Below are positions 37,203-45,939 of a stretch of 64,000 bases of DNA, piece after piece. Position 1 is the first letter of the stretch, and each line of letters begins with the position of its first letter. Source of the DNA: Tardibacter chloracetimidivorans (GTDB lineage: Bacteria; Pseudomonadota; Alphaproteobacteria; Sphingomonadales; Sphingomonadaceae); contig NZ_CP018221.1 in assembly GCF_001890385.1 (NCBI RefSeq), positions 310,001-374,000 of the forward strand, written 5' to 3'. A program made the translations under genes and the position numbers. Below the pieces are notes generated by a model. The model was not told the DNA's origin and ran no database searches. It saw only the letters and a list, made by a program, of their open reading frames with translations.

Positions 37203-39164
37203 TCAAAGAGCCGCGCGCACCTTGGGTGCGATCGCGTCGGCGGTGAGGCCGAAATATTCATAGAGCTTTTCCGCAGGCGCCGATGCGCCATAGCGGTCGA
37301 TCCCGAAGCGAAGACCGTCAAGTCCGGTATAACGTTCCCAGCCAAAGGTCGCTCCGGCCTCGATAGAGACTTTCAGCACGTCTCCGGGCAGAAGATCGCG
37401 GCGATAGGAAGCGTCCTGCGCATCGAACAATTCCCAGCAAGGCATGGAAACCACGTCCGCGCCGACGCCTTCGGCCTCCAGCTTCGCCGCCGTTTCAAGC
37501 GCGAGCGGGACTTCCGACCCCGACGCGATCAGGACCACCTTGCGCGGCGCTTCCGCCGCCTTCAGCCGGTATGCGCCCCGTGCCGAACGATTCTCGGCGG
37601 CTTCGGTCCTCAGTTGCGGCAGGTTCTGGCGCGAAAGTGCGAGCAGCGACGGCGTGTTTGCGCTTTTCAGCGCTACATCCCAGCATTCGGCCGTTTCCAC
37701 CGCGTCAGCCGGGCGCATGATGAGCAGATTCGGTATTGCGCGCAGCGACGCCAGATGCTCGATCGGCTGGTGGGTCGGGCCGTCCTCGCCCAGGCCGATG
37801 GAATCATGCGTCATCACATAGATCGCCCGCGCATTCTGAAGCGCGGACAGGCGTATCGCGGGGCGGCAATAGTCCGAAAACACGAGGAAGGTGCCGCCAT
37901 AGGGAATGACGCCGCCGTGCAGCGCCATGCCGTTCATCGCGGCTGCCATGCCGAACTCGCGGATGCCGTAATAGATATAGCGGCCGGAATAGTCCTCCGC
38001 CGTCAGCGGACCCTGCGCCTTGGTCTTGGTGTTGTTCGAGCCGGTCAGATCGGCCGATCCCCCAAGCGTCTCGGGCACCGCATTGTTGATCGCCTCCAGC
38101 GCCATTTCCGACGCCTTGCGGGTCGCGACCTTCTGCGGATTGGCGAGCAGCGCGTCGATATGCGCCTTCACGCCCGTGTCGGCGGGAAGCTCGCCCTTCA
38201 TGCGCCGCTCGAACTCGGCGCGCTGCGGGCTGGCTGCAAGACGGCGGTCCCAGTCGGCGGCTGCGTCGGCCGAACGACGGCCTGCCGCCTGCCATGCCTC
38301 GCGAATATCGGACGGTACTTCAAACGCGGGCCAGTCCCAGCCCAGATGCGCGCGCGCGGCGGCAATCTCGTCCCCGCCCAGCGGCGAACCGTGAACCGAA
38401 TGGCTGCCCTGCTTATTGGGTGCGCCATAGCCGATCACGGTGCGGCAGGCGATCAGCGAGGGGCGCGGATCGGCCACGGCCTCGTCCATCGCGCGGGCGA
38501 TGTCGGCCGGATCATGGCCGTCGCACGACACCACATGCCAGCCCGTCGCACGGTAGCGCGCCGGAATGTCCTCGCTGGTGGAAAGGCTCGTCGCACCGTC
38601 GATGGTGATGCGATTGTCGTCCCACAAAACGTTCAGGCGTCCCAGCTTCAGGTGGCCGGCGAGGCCGATCGCCTCATGGTTGATGCCTTCCATCAGGCAG
38701 CCGTCGCCGGCGATCACCCAGGTGCGATGGTCGACCAGGTCGTCGCCGAACACTGCGTTCAGATGCCGTTCGGCGATCGCCATGCCGACGGAGGTCGCAA
38801 GCCCCTGCCCCAGCGGTCCGGTGGTCGTTTCGACTCCGGAAAGCTCGAAATTTTCCGGATGCCCGGCGCATGGACTGTGAAGCTGACGGAAATTGCGGAT
38901 ATCGTCCATGGTCGGACGGACATAACCCGTCAGATTCAAAAGGGCGTAGATCAGCATCGACCCATGCCCTGCCGACAGCACGAAACGGTCGCGGTCGGCC
39001 CAGTCGGGACGGCTCGCGTCGTACTTCAGATGGCGGGTGTAAAGCACCGTGGCAACGTCGGCCATGCCCATGGGCATGCCGGGATGCCCGGAATTGGCGG
39101 CTTGAACTGCATCCATAGCAAGCGCACGGATCGCGTTCGCCATGGCTTGATGTGCGACGGTCAT
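37203..39164 (-). CDS. tkt: Transketolase
   Basis: Thiamine-diphosphate enzyme of the pentose phosphate pathway, moving two-carbon units between sugar phosphates. 653 residues. S-G-H-P-G-M-P-M-G is near the N-terminus, the ThDP motif begins G-D-G-C-L-M-E-G, and the central H-D-S-I-G-L-G-E-D-G-P-T-H-Q-P motif is intact. ATG at 39164 gives M-T-V-A-H-Q; the open frame beyond it is promoter sequence. First gene of the carbon block; its upstream region has a strong palindrome between divergent promoters. Confidence 0.96.
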   Translation of the reverse strand: MTVAHQAMANAIRALAMDAVQAANSGHPGMPMGMADVATVLYTRHLKYDASRPDWADRDRFVLSAGHGSMLIYALLNLTGYVRPTMDDIRNFRQLHSPCAGHPENFELSGVETTTGPLGQGLATSVGMAIAERHLNAVFGDDLVDHRTWVIAGDGCLMEGINHEAIGLAGHLKLGRLNVLWDDNRITIDGATSLSTSEDIPARYRATGWHVVSCDGHDPADIARAMDEAVADPRPSLIACRTVIGYGAPNKQGSHSVHGSPLGGDEIAAARAHLGWDWPAFEVPSDIREAWQAAGRRSADAAADWDRRLAASPQRAEFERRMKGELPADTGVKAHIDALLANPQKVATRKASEMALEAINNAVPETLGGSADLTGSNNTKTKAQGPLTAEDYSGRYIYYGIREFGMAAAMNGMALHGGVIPYGGTFLVFSDYCRPAIRLSALQNARAIYVMTHDSIGLGEDGPTHQPIEHLASLRAIPNLLIMRPADAVETAECWDVALKSANTPSLLALSRQNLPQLRTEAAENRSARGAYRLKAAEAPRKVVLIASGSEVPLALETAAKLEAEGVGADVVSMPCWELFDAQDASYRRDLLPGDVLKVSIEAGATFGWERYTGLDGLRFGIDRYGASAPAEKLYEYFGLTADAIAPKVRAAL

Positions 39165-39221
39165 CAGCGCTCTCGGACCAAGGAACGGGGACGCGCCGAC
39201 TCGGAAAGCCAGCGCGGGCGC

Positions 39222-39250
39222 ACATTGTCCAGACCTGTCGTCAGCGTCAA
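39222..39250 (-). promoter_or_regulatory. Possible tkt promoter
   Basis: Minus strand: TTGACG, 17 bases, CAATGT, ending 57 bases before the tkt ATG. The -35 is strong and the -10 weak. The -35 lies in one arm of the palindrome at 39244-39282. Confidence 0.4.
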
Positions 39251-39282
39251 CCGTCGCAACGCGCGAGTTGCGCCGTTGACGC
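39244..39282. promoter_or_regulatory. Nested palindrome between divergent promoters (candidate operator)
   Basis: GCGTCAAC...GTTGACGC (outer) and GCAAC...GTTGC (inner) are perfect arms around GCGCGA. Each outer arm contains the TTGACG -35 of one of the two divergent promoters. A single bound factor could therefore control tkt and the zapA-side genes together. Confidence 0.5.
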
Positions 39283-39304
39283 TCGGTGCGCGCATTCCTA
39301 TCGT
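39276..39304 (+). promoter_or_regulatory. Promoter for the 72-residue protein/zapA unit
   Basis: TTGACG, exactly 17 bases, TATCGT, 37 bases before the ATG at 39341. A good match to the sigma-70 consensus. Confidence 0.55.
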
Positions 39305-39340
39305 CCGCCATCCGTCTTCGGAGGGGATCGGGAACACATC

Positions 39341-39559
39341 ATGGATCAAGCCTCCAGGGAAGCAGCGCTCCGCCGTATCGAGGCGGGCCTGGACCGTCTG
39401 GCCGCGTTTGTCGGCGGGCTGCCGCACGGCGGCGTCGAGGCCGATATGGTCAGCCGGGAAGCGCATGAAACGCTGCTTGCCGCGCACCAGTTGCTTCGCA
39501 CGCGGGCCGAAGCCGCGGTTGCCGGAATCGACCGGCTGCTGAACGGGAGCGAACACTGA
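39341..39559 (+). CDS. Small coiled-coil protein before zapA
   Basis: A 72-residue, mostly helical protein. Heptad-like segments are A-A-L-R-R-I-E-A-G-L-D-R-L and H-E-T-L-L-A-A-H-Q-L-L. No signal peptide and no known domain. Its stop overlaps the zapA ATG by one base (TGATG), so the two are translationally coupled; a partner role with ZapA or the divisome is an inference from position. A GGAGGGG at 39320 is rather far from the ATG. Confidence 0.7.
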   Translation: MDQASREAALRRIEAGLDRLAAFVGGLPHGGVEADMVSREAHETLLAAHQLLRTRAEAAVAGIDRLLNGSEH

Positions 39560-39876
39560 TGGGCCAGATATCTCTCAGGGTCGGCGAGCGCAGCCATATG
39601 ATGTCTTGCCGCGACGGCGAGGAGGAGCACCTGCTTCGGCTTGCCGCGATGATCGACCGCAAATGCAACGAGGCGACGACCGCGCTCGGCGTGATGCCGG
39701 AACCCAGGCTGCTGCTGACGGCGGCGCTCCTTATCGCCGACGAACTGGCCGAACTGAAAAACGGCGTTGCGGCCCCCGCGCCCGACGAGGATGGGGAGAC
39801 CCGGCGGCTGGAACGCATTGCGGGCCGCATCGAGGCGATCTGCGCGGCTCTTGAGGAACGCACGGCAAATGCCTAG
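39559..39876 (+). CDS. zapA: Cell division protein ZapA
   Basis: FtsZ-associated protein that bundles FtsZ filaments. 105 residues with the ZapA fold: N-terminal strand pair I-S-L-R-V-G-E-R-S-H-M-M-S-C, then E-E-E-H-L-L-R-L-A-A-M-I-D and a C-terminal coiled coil. The acidic linker D-E-D-G-E-T precedes the last helix. A probable 6S RNA and fau follow, the usual proteobacterial order. Confidence 0.88.
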   Translation: MGQISLRVGERSHMMSCRDGEEEHLLRLAAMIDRKCNEATTALGVMPEPRLLLTAALLIADELAELKNGVAAPAPDEDGETRRLERIAGRIEAICAALEERTANA

Positions 39877-39881
39877 ATAGG

Positions 39882-40046
39882 GGTCGACGGGTACTGCCCG
39901 GTACGAGCTTTAGCGAACATCCCTGAGGCGATAAGACATCCTAGGGAGCTGTCCCTGATCAGATTCCGGTCTGAATTACACGGCGCCCACCTGACGTTCT
40001 GGCGTCAGAGGATATTCCGGCAAACGGCCATGGCGGTCCCGTCACC
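39882..40046 (+). ncRNA. ssrS: Probable 6S RNA
   Basis: 6S RNA binds sigma-70 RNA polymerase in stationary phase. Evidence is position between zapA and fau plus structure. GACGGG at 39886-39891 pairs with CCCGTC at 40038-40043 to close a long stem. Internal hairpins are GTAC/GTAC, AGGGA/TCCCT, CAGA/TCTG and CTGACG/CGTCAG. ACGGCGCCCACCTGACG near the 3' side looks like alphaproteobacterial 6S. Ends are approximate; the 3' stem reaches the base before the fau ATG, so RNA and gene abut. Confidence 0.65.
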
Positions 40047-40619
40047 ATGACATCCCCGACGTCCAAGGAAATTCTGCGCCAGTCCCTTCGCCAGGCGCGC
40101 GACTCCTATGCCCGCGCCCTTGACCCGGCGGAGCGCGCGGGGCTGGAGGCTGCCGCCATCGGCCGGCTGCGCGCGGTGCTCGGACCCGGCGTCTGGGCCA
40201 GCTATCTCGCGATGGGGAGCGAGATCAGTCCGGCCCGCGTCGCCGACAATGCCCCGCCGGACCAGCCGATCGCCTTTCCCTGGTTTGAAAGCCGCGAAGC
40301 GCGGATGCTCTTCCGGTTGGGCGGCGGCGTCTTTTCGTCCGGCCCTTTCGGTATCCGCCAGCCACCCGGAACAGCGCCTGAAATGCGGCCGGACTGGATC
40401 ATCGTTCCGCTTGTCGGCGTGGACCCCGCCGGCAACCGCATCGGCCAGGGCGCGGGGCATTATGACCGTGCGCTCCAGTCGCTCCGCGAGGACGGTCGCG
40501 TCACGACGATCGGGCTTGCATGGGACGTCCAGTTGGTCGACAGCATTGCCGCCGATCCCTGGGATCAGCCGCTCGACCTCATCATCACGCCAAGCAGGAC
40601 GATCAGGACCCGCCCATGA
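40047..40619 (+). CDS. fau: 5-formyltetrahydrofolate cyclo-ligase
   Basis: Converts 5-formyl-THF to 5,10-methenyl-THF with ATP, recycling folate. 190 residues with the conserved C-terminal N-R-I-G-Q-G-A-G-H-Y-D-R motif and the N-terminal basic segment L-R-Q-A-R. Directly follows the 6S RNA, as in other proteobacteria. Its stop overlaps the DUF2842 start as ATGA. Confidence 0.93.
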   Translation: MTSPTSKEILRQSLRQARDSYARALDPAERAGLEAAAIGRLRAVLGPGVWASYLAMGSEISPARVADNAPPDQPIAFPWFESREARMLFRLGGGVFSSGPFGIRQPPGTAPEMRPDWIIVPLVGVDPAGNRIGQGAGHYDRALQSLREDGRVTTIGLAWDVQLVDSIAADPWDQPLDLIITPSRTIRTRP

Positions 40620-40831
40620 CCCCTACCCTGCGCAAGCCCTTCGGCGTCATCGCGATCGTCATCGGCATCTGCATCTATGCGGCGCTTGTCGCCAGCGCTG
40701 CGCCGTGGATCGAAAGGCTGCATGTACTTGCGCAGACGCCGGTTTATCTGGTTCTAGGGATCATCTGGATATTGCCGCTGAAGCCGCTGCTGCGGTGGAT
40801 GGAAACAGGAAGTTGGAAAACGCCGCGATGA
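40616..40831 (+). CDS. DUF2842 membrane protein
   Basis: A 71-residue protein with two transmembrane helices (about 9-28 and 42-60) joined by W-I-E-R-L-H. C-terminus M-E-T-G-S-W-K-T. Matches the alphaproteobacterial DUF2842 family of unknown function. Coupled on both sides by four-base ATGA overlaps, with fau and with the chorismate mutase gene. Confidence 0.85.
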   Translation: MTPTLRKPFGVIAIVIGICIYAALVASAAPWIERLHVLAQTPVYLVLGIIWILPLKPLLRWMETGSWKTPR

Positions 40832-41145
40832 CGAACCTTCTGATGCCGCCCGAGAAATGCCAGTCGATGGCCGAGATTCGCGCCGCGATAGATGCGCTGG
40901 ATCATGACATTGTGACGCTGCTTTCAGAGCGGATGCGCTACATAGACGCGGCTGCCCGGGTGAAGCAGGAGCGCGACACCGTGCGGGACGAGCAGCGCAA
41001 GGCCGAAGTCATTGCCCATGCCGTGGAAGCCGCGGGGCAAATGGGCCTTCCCACCGACCTTGCGTCAGCGCTTTACGAGCAGATCGTGGAGTATTCGATC
41101 GCGCATGAACTGAAGGTGTTCGACGCGCGCCAGCCGCGCGGCTGA
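40828..41145 (+). CDS. Chorismate mutase, AroQ type
   Basis: Rearranges chorismate to prephenate for phenylalanine and tyrosine. The 105-residue all-helical protein has the AroQ pattern: R-A-A-I-D-A-L-D-H-D-I-V-T-L-L-S-E-R-M, then A-A-R-V-K-Q, then E-Q-I-V-E-Y-S-I. It is a stand-alone domain, not fused to prephenate dehydratase. Pyochelin-type isochorismate-pyruvate lyases share the fold, but no siderophore genes are near. Start overlaps the DUF2842 stop. Confidence 0.88.
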   Translation: MTNLLMPPEKCQSMAEIRAAIDALDHDIVTLLSERMRYIDAAARVKQERDTVRDEQRKAEVIAHAVEAAGQMGLPTDLASALYEQIVEYSIAHELKVFDARQPRG

Positions 41146-41178
41146 TACGCCGTTTCGTTCCGTTTTGATGGGAAGAAA

Positions 41179-41255
<77 letters not shown>

Positions 41256-41277
41256 GCTTTGGCTTGGAGGCGCCTCA

Positions 41278-42495
41278 CTAGGGACTGGGTTTCGGCCTGT
41301 CAAGCGGCGGTTCGTGATGATCGTGAAACTCGTGATGACCGGCGCCCAGCAGCCTTTCCTCGAACAGGAATCCGGCGATATCGGGCTTTCCCGCGCTCTC
41401 CAGAAGCACGCGCATCATGATGAGAAGCGGGACTGAAAGCAGCGCCCCGATGGTGCCCCAAACCCATCCCCAGAAACTGAGCGCAAGCAGGATCAGCAAC
41501 GGATTGATCGTCAGCCGCCGCCCGACCAGCAGGGGCGTGATGAAATTGGCCTCAAGCGCATGGATTCCCAGAAACGCCAATGCGGGCAGCATCGCGCTGT
41601 AGACGTCATCGAAGGCGAGCAGTCCGCCGAACGCCAGCATCGCGGTCGTCACCGTCGGACCGACATAGGGCACATAGTTGAACAGCGCCGCCAGGCCGCC
41701 CCACATCAGCGGCGTCGGCATGCCCAGCATCCAGACGACGAGGGAGACGAGCGCGCCCATCGCCAGGTTGATGACCGTGATGGTGCCTATATAGGCGGCG
41801 GTCGCGTTCACCATGTCGCGGATCGTCCGCGCCATCCGGATCGATCCGGTCAGTGACGATCTGCTCAGGATGGTGGTGGCGCGCATCCGCGTCCAGGTGG
41901 ACAGGAAGAAATAGATCAGCAGTAGGCCGAACAGCATCTGAATGATCGCGCCCGGCGCTGAAGCGGCGATCAGGTCCACAAGCGAGTTCGGAGTGGTGAC
42001 CGTCACCTGCGCGGGCGCGTGGGGTGCGCGCTGGCTCATGATGCTCATGATCTGGTCGACGAACCTTTGCAGGCTTGCATAGGCATCCAGCAACGGCGCA
42101 AGCGTTTCGCGCAGCTTGCCCAGGCGCTGCGGCAGCAGCGTCAGCCAGTTCATCGCCGGAAACAGGATCGCTGCGATCGCCGCGTTGATGATCAGCACCG
42201 CCCCGGTGACGCAGAGCAGCGCCGCAAGCGACGACGGCACCCGATGCCGTTCCAGCCATTCAAGCGGCGGCACCAGCGTGACCGCCACGGTGAAGGCGAC
42301 CGTCACCGGAAGGAAGAACGCCGCCCCCGCCTTCAGCGCGAACGGAATGCTGAAAAACAGCGCCACCGCCACCAGCAGATTGAGCGATGAAAGCAGCCGG
42401 TCGCGCCGCCAGGATTCGTCTTCCGACTCGTGATGATCATGGGCAACGGTGGCGGGAGGCGGCGACGGCTTTTCCTCAAGTGACTGCTCAGCCAC
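41278..42495 (-). CDS. AI-2E family transporter (PerM/TqsA-like permease)
   Basis: A 405-residue inner-membrane protein with about eight transmembrane helices. A large soluble loop (about 130-200) and the family's C-terminal signature (P-L-M-W-G-G-L-A-A-L-F-N-Y-V-P-Y-V-G-P) are present. Characterised members export AI-2 or act as Na+/H+ antiporters; which applies here cannot be told. Both ends are polar: E-E-K-P-S-P-P at the start, and a histidine-rich tail G-H-H-E-F-H-D-H-H-E. Confidence 0.85.
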   Translation of the reverse strand: MAEQSLEEKPSPPPATVAHDHHESEDESWRRDRLLSSLNLLVAVALFFSIPFALKAGAAFFLPVTVAFTVAVTLVPPLEWLERHRVPSSLAALLCVTGAVLIINAAIAAILFPAMNWLTLLPQRLGKLRETLAPLLDAYASLQRFVDQIMSIMSQRAPHAPAQVTVTTPNSLVDLIAASAPGAIIQMLFGLLLIYFFLSTWTRMRATTILSRSSLTGSIRMARTIRDMVNATAAYIGTITVINLAMGALVSLVVWMLGMPTPLMWGGLAALFNYVPYVGPTVTTAMLAFGGLLAFDDVYSAMLPALAFLGIHALEANFITPLLVGRRLTINPLLILLALSFWGWVWGTIGALLSVPLLIMMRVLLESAGKPDIAGFLFEERLLGAGHHEFHDHHEPPLDRPKPSP

Positions 42496-42551
42496 GTTTT
42501 TCCCCTGTTTACAAGCCGGTAGGTAGTTAACGCTGTTACGGCTCGCGAATG

Positions 42552-42567
42552 TTTACCCCTCTTTAAC
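42552..42567. promoter_or_regulatory. CtrA-box-like motif in a divergent promoter region
   Basis: TTTA-CCCCTCT-TTAAC, one mismatch to TTAA-N7-TTAAC, in the 179-base gap between the AI-2E-type permease and the exported protein at 42675. A hairpin GCTTCG-N7-CGAAGC follows at 42585-42603. Confidence 0.2.
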
Positions 42568-42674
42568 GCCTGTGGCGGGAAATAGCTTCGGGAAACGCGA
42601 AGCACCTCGTCCGGCTGACCTTGTCATCGGACCGGCCACGGCGCGATCCCCGGTTCGACCGAAAGGACGAGGTC

Positions 42675-43184
42675 ATGAAGTTCATCGCCTGTGCAGCAAT
42701 GGCCGCGGCCCTTCTGGCAACTCCCGCCAATGCGCGATGCTTTGACGTGACCGGCCGGGTGATGGTGGAACGCGCCGTCACCGATGGGGCCGGGAATCCT
42801 CATCTGGTGCTGGAGGAAACTGCGGACGCAGCGCCCGGCGAAGCGCTTGTCTTCCAGTTCGACTATCGCAATGCGCGGCCGGGGGTCGCCAACAGCTTCG
42901 TCATCACCAACCCCATTCCCGACCAGATGGTCTATGCCGGCACCGATACGCCGGGCGAGGTCGTCTCGGTCGACGGCGGGCGGAGCTTCGGGCCGATTGC
43001 CGAGATGAAGGTCGCGGATGCGGACGGCGTTGAACGCACCGCAACGCCCGCGGACGTCACCCATGTGCGCTGGGTGATCAATCGCGCCATGCCAACCGGC
43101 GCCGGCGGACAGCTCAGCTTTCGCGCGGTGATGCGCGATGTGAACCACCTGCCGTCCCGCGACGTCCAGCTTGCGATGCGCTGA
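42675..43184 (+). CDS. Exported protein, function unknown
   Basis: A 169-residue protein with a signal peptide (about 1-20, ending P-A-N-A). The mature part is beta-rich and resembles a single DUF11/conserved-repeat-type domain, with F-Q-F-D-Y-R-N and F-V-I-T-N-P-I-P-D-Q-M-V-Y-A-G-T. Such domains occur in surface proteins. ATG at 42675 follows GAAAGGACGAGG; a TTG upstream would bury the signal peptide. Convergent with the DUF3617 gene, 6 bases apart. Confidence 0.75.
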   Translation: MKFIACAAMAAALLATPANARCFDVTGRVMVERAVTDGAGNPHLVLEETADAAPGEALVFQFDYRNARPGVANSFVITNPIPDQMVYAGTDTPGEVVSVDGGRSFGPIAEMKVADADGVERTATPADVTHVRWVINRAMPTGAGGQLSFRAVMRDVNHLPSRDVQLAMR

Positions 43185-43190
43185 GCGCGA

Positions 43191-43652
43191 TCAACCCTTG
43201 CAGGTGCCGATGCGCTTGCCCGTGCCGCTGGAAGTGATGTTCATCGTCCCCATCGGCGAGTTCATCACCATCTTGCTCGTGGTCGCATAGCTGGAAGGCG
43301 TGAATCTGCCTTCGGTGGTTACGGTCATCGATCCGCGCTCGCGTGAATTGCACTCCATGACCGCGTTCACCCGCCCGGCGCGAAAGTCGTATTTGCTGAA
43401 TTTGCACTGACCCTGGCTCTGCTTCAGCAGTTCCTGCGGTCCCCTGCTCGCCTGATCGGGCGTCACGCAATGCCTCATCGTCTGCGGTTTCTTCATCATC
43501 TCCAGCATCTGGGGCGGCGCGCCCGGCATGTTCACATCGGTGACGGCGGATTTCATCTCCCACAAACCGGGCTGGATCGGCGCATCGGCATGGGCCGCGC
43601 TGGCGGCGAAGATGGACGCCCCGGCAATGGCGGCGGCGGCAAACTGGCGCAT
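43191..43652 (-). CDS. DUF3617 family exported protein
   Basis: A 153-residue secreted protein. Signal peptide about 1-22, ending S-A-A-H-A. P-G-L-W-E-M-K marks the start of the DUF3617 domain, and four cysteines (C-V-T, Q-C-K-F, E-C-N-S, T-C-K-G) probably pair in the periplasm. The family is common in sphingomonads and of unknown function. ATG at 43652 has GGGGAG at proper spacing; the ATG two codons upstream is too close to it. Confidence 0.85.
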   Translation of the reverse strand: MRQFAAAAIAGASIFAASAAHADAPIQPGLWEMKSAVTDVNMPGAPPQMLEMMKKPQTMRHCVTPDQASRGPQELLKQSQGQCKFSKYDFRAGRVNAVMECNSRERGSMTVTTEGRFTPSSYATTSKMVMNSPMGTMNITSSGTGKRIGTCKG

Positions 43653-43746
43653 GGACATTCTCCCCATAGAATTTGTGGCGCGGCCTTGTAGCTCTTCCCT
43701 CAATAGCGGCTTTCAATGTTTGGGGGCCACCCCATATGATGAAGCC

Positions 43747-45939
43747 ATGTCCATCCAGATCCGCACCAACCTGTCCGAGCCTGAAACTTCGCCCATGTTC
43801 ATGCCGCACCGGCCTGAACGTCCGCCGAAGTCGGAAGGCGGCAAGAAGTTCAAGCTGGTGAGCGACTATCAGCCGTCCGGCGACCAGCCGACGGCCATCG
43901 CGGAGTTGGTCGCGCAGGCGCGCGAGGGGGAGCGCAATCAGGTGCTGCTCGGCGTCACCGGATCGGGCAAGACCTTCACCATGGCCAAGGTGGTGGAGGC
44001 GCTGCAGCGCCCTGCCCTTGTGCTTGCCCCCAACAAGATCCTCGCCGCCCAGCTTTATGGCGAGTTCAAGAGCTTCTTTCCCGAAAATGCGGTCGAATAT
44101 TTCGTCAGCTATTACGACTATTATCAGCCCGAAGCCTATGTGGCCCGCACCGACACCTATATCGAGAAGGAAAGCTCGATAAACGAGGCGATCGACCGGA
44201 TGCGCCACTCCGCCACGCGCGCGCTGCTGGAGCGCGACGACGTGCTGATCGTGGCGTCGGTGTCGTGTCTTTACGGCATAGGGTCGGTCGAAACCTATTC
44301 GGCAATGACGTTCAGCCTCGCCAAGGGGCAGACGCACGACCCGCGCGAGATCATCAGGAAGCTGGTGGCCCTCCAGTACAAACGCAACGAGGCCGCCTTC
44401 CAGCGCGGGGCGTTCCGCGTGCGCGGCGACACGATCGAGCTTTTCCCCTCGCACTATGAGGACACCGCCTGGCGCATCACCTTCTTCGGGGACGAGATCG
44501 AGGAGATCGTCGAGTTCGATCCGCTCACTGGCAAGAAGGTCGCCTCGCTCGATCATGTGAAGATCTACGCCAATTCGCACTATGTCACGCCCGGCCCCAC
44601 GCTGAAACAGGCAACCGAGGCGATCAGGCATGAATTGGCCGAGCGGCTGAAGGAGCTGGTCGCCGAAGGCCGGCTGCTGGAGGCGCAGCGGCTGGAGCAG
44701 CGCACCAACTTTGACCTGGAGATGATCGCCGCCACCGGATCGTGCGCGGGGATTGAGAACTACAGTCGCTTCCTCACCGGACGCCTGCCGGGCGAGCCGC
44801 CGCCGACGCTGTTCGAATATTTGCCCGAAAATGCGTTGCTGTTCGTCGATGAAAGCCATGTCACCATCGGCCAGGTGAACGGCATGTCGCGCGGCGACCA
44901 CCGCCGCAAGCTGACGCTGGCCGAATATGGCTTTCGCCTGCCGTCCGCCATCGACAATCGCCCGCTGCGCTTCAACGAATGGGATGCGATGCGGCCGCAA
45001 TCGGTGTTCGTCTCGGCGACGCCGGGGTCGTGGGAGATGGAGCAGACGAGCGGCGTCTTCACCGAACAGGTGATCCGCCCGACCGGGCTTGTCGATCCGC
45101 CCGTGACCGTGCGCCCGGTGGAGCATCAGGTGGACGACCTGATCTATGAGGCAAAGGCGGCTGCGGCCCAGGGATATCGCACGCTGGTGACCACGCTCAC
45201 CAAGCGCATGGCCGAAGACCTGACCGAATATCTGCACGAGGCGGGCATGAGGGTCCGCTACATGCATTCGGATGTCGAGACGCTGGAGCGCATCGAACTG
45301 ATCCGCGACCTGCGCCTTGGCGTCTATGACGTGCTCGTCGGCATCAACCTGCTGCGCGAGGGACTGGACATTCCGGAATGCGGGCTGGTCGCCATCCTGG
45401 ACGCCGACAAGGAGGGGTTCCTCAGATCGGAAACCTCGCTGATCCAGACCATCGGGCGCGCGGCCCGCAACGTGGAAGGCCGCGTGATCCTCTATGGCGA
45501 CCGGATGACCGGATCGATGGAACGCGCAATCGCCGAGACCGACCGGCGGCGGGAGAAGCAGGTCGCCTATAATGAGGCGAACGGAATCACCCCCACCACC
45601 ATCAAGCGCAACATCGCCGATGTCGTCGCGCATGTGGCGTCCGGCGACTATGTCACGCCCGAAATCGACGAGGAGACGTCAAATCTCGTCGGCCACAATC
45701 TGCGCGCCTATATCGAAGACCTTGAAAAGCGGATGCGGAAAGCAGCGGGCGACCTTGAGTTCGAGGAGGCCGCCCGTCTGCGTGACGAGATCAGAAAGCT
45801 GGAGCAACAGGAACTGGGCCTGCCGCCCGATCAGCATCACGCCCCGGTAAAGGGCCGTTCGATGGCGGGCGCGCCGGGCACGCGTGCGACCCGCTTCGGC
45901 AAGGCGAAGATGGCGCGCGCGACCCGCAGAAGCCGCTAG
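43747..45939 (+). CDS. uvrB: Excinuclease ABC subunit B
   Basis: Damage-verifying helicase of nucleotide excision repair, working with UvrA and UvrC. 730 residues. Walker A is G-V-T-G-S-G-K-T, the beta-hairpin segment starts [10 protein letters not shown], helicase motifs include F-V-D-E-S-H, and the C-terminal UVR domain has [14 protein letters not shown] basic tail follows (T-R-R-S-R). Its TAG stop shares CTAG with the stop of the convergent GGDEF-EAL gene. Confidence 0.97.
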   Translation: MSIQIRTNLSEPETSPMFMPHRPERPPKSEGGKKFKLVSDYQPSGDQPTAIAELVAQAREGERNQVLLGVTGSGKTFTMAKVVEALQRPALVLAPNKILAAQLYGEFKSFFPENAVEYFVSYYDYYQPEAYVARTDTYIEKESSINEAIDRMRHSATRALLERDDVLIVASVSCLYGIGSVETYSAMTFSLAKGQTHDPREIIRKLVALQYKRNEAAFQRGAFRVRGDTIELFPSHYEDTAWRITFFGDEIEEIVEFDPLTGKKVASLDHVKIYANSHYVTPGPTLKQATEAIRHELAERLKELVAEGRLLEAQRLEQRTNFDLEMIAATGSCAGIENYSRFLTGRLPGEPPPTLFEYLPENALLFVDESHVTIGQVNGMSRGDHRRKLTLAEYGFRLPSAIDNRPLRFNEWDAMRPQSVFVSATPGSWEMEQTSGVFTEQVIRPTGLVDPPVTVRPVEHQVDDLIYEAKAAAAQGYRTLVTTLTKRMAEDLTEYLHEAGMRVRYMHSDVETLERIELIRDLRLGVYDVLVGINLLREGLDIPECGLVAILDADKEGFLRSETSLIQTIGRAARNVEGRVILYGDRMTGSMERAIAETDRRREKQVAYNEANGITPTTIKRNIADVVAHVASGDYVTPEIDEETSNLVGHNLRAYIEDLEKRMRKAAGDLEFEEAARLRDEIRKLEQQELGLPPDQHHAPVKGRSMAGAPGTRATRFGKAKMARATRRSR

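Noticed and set aside
41128-41145. AGCCGCGCGGCT palindrome at the end of the chorismate mutase gene as a terminator.
   Set aside because: It lies inside the coding sequence, has almost no loop, and only scattered T residues follow.
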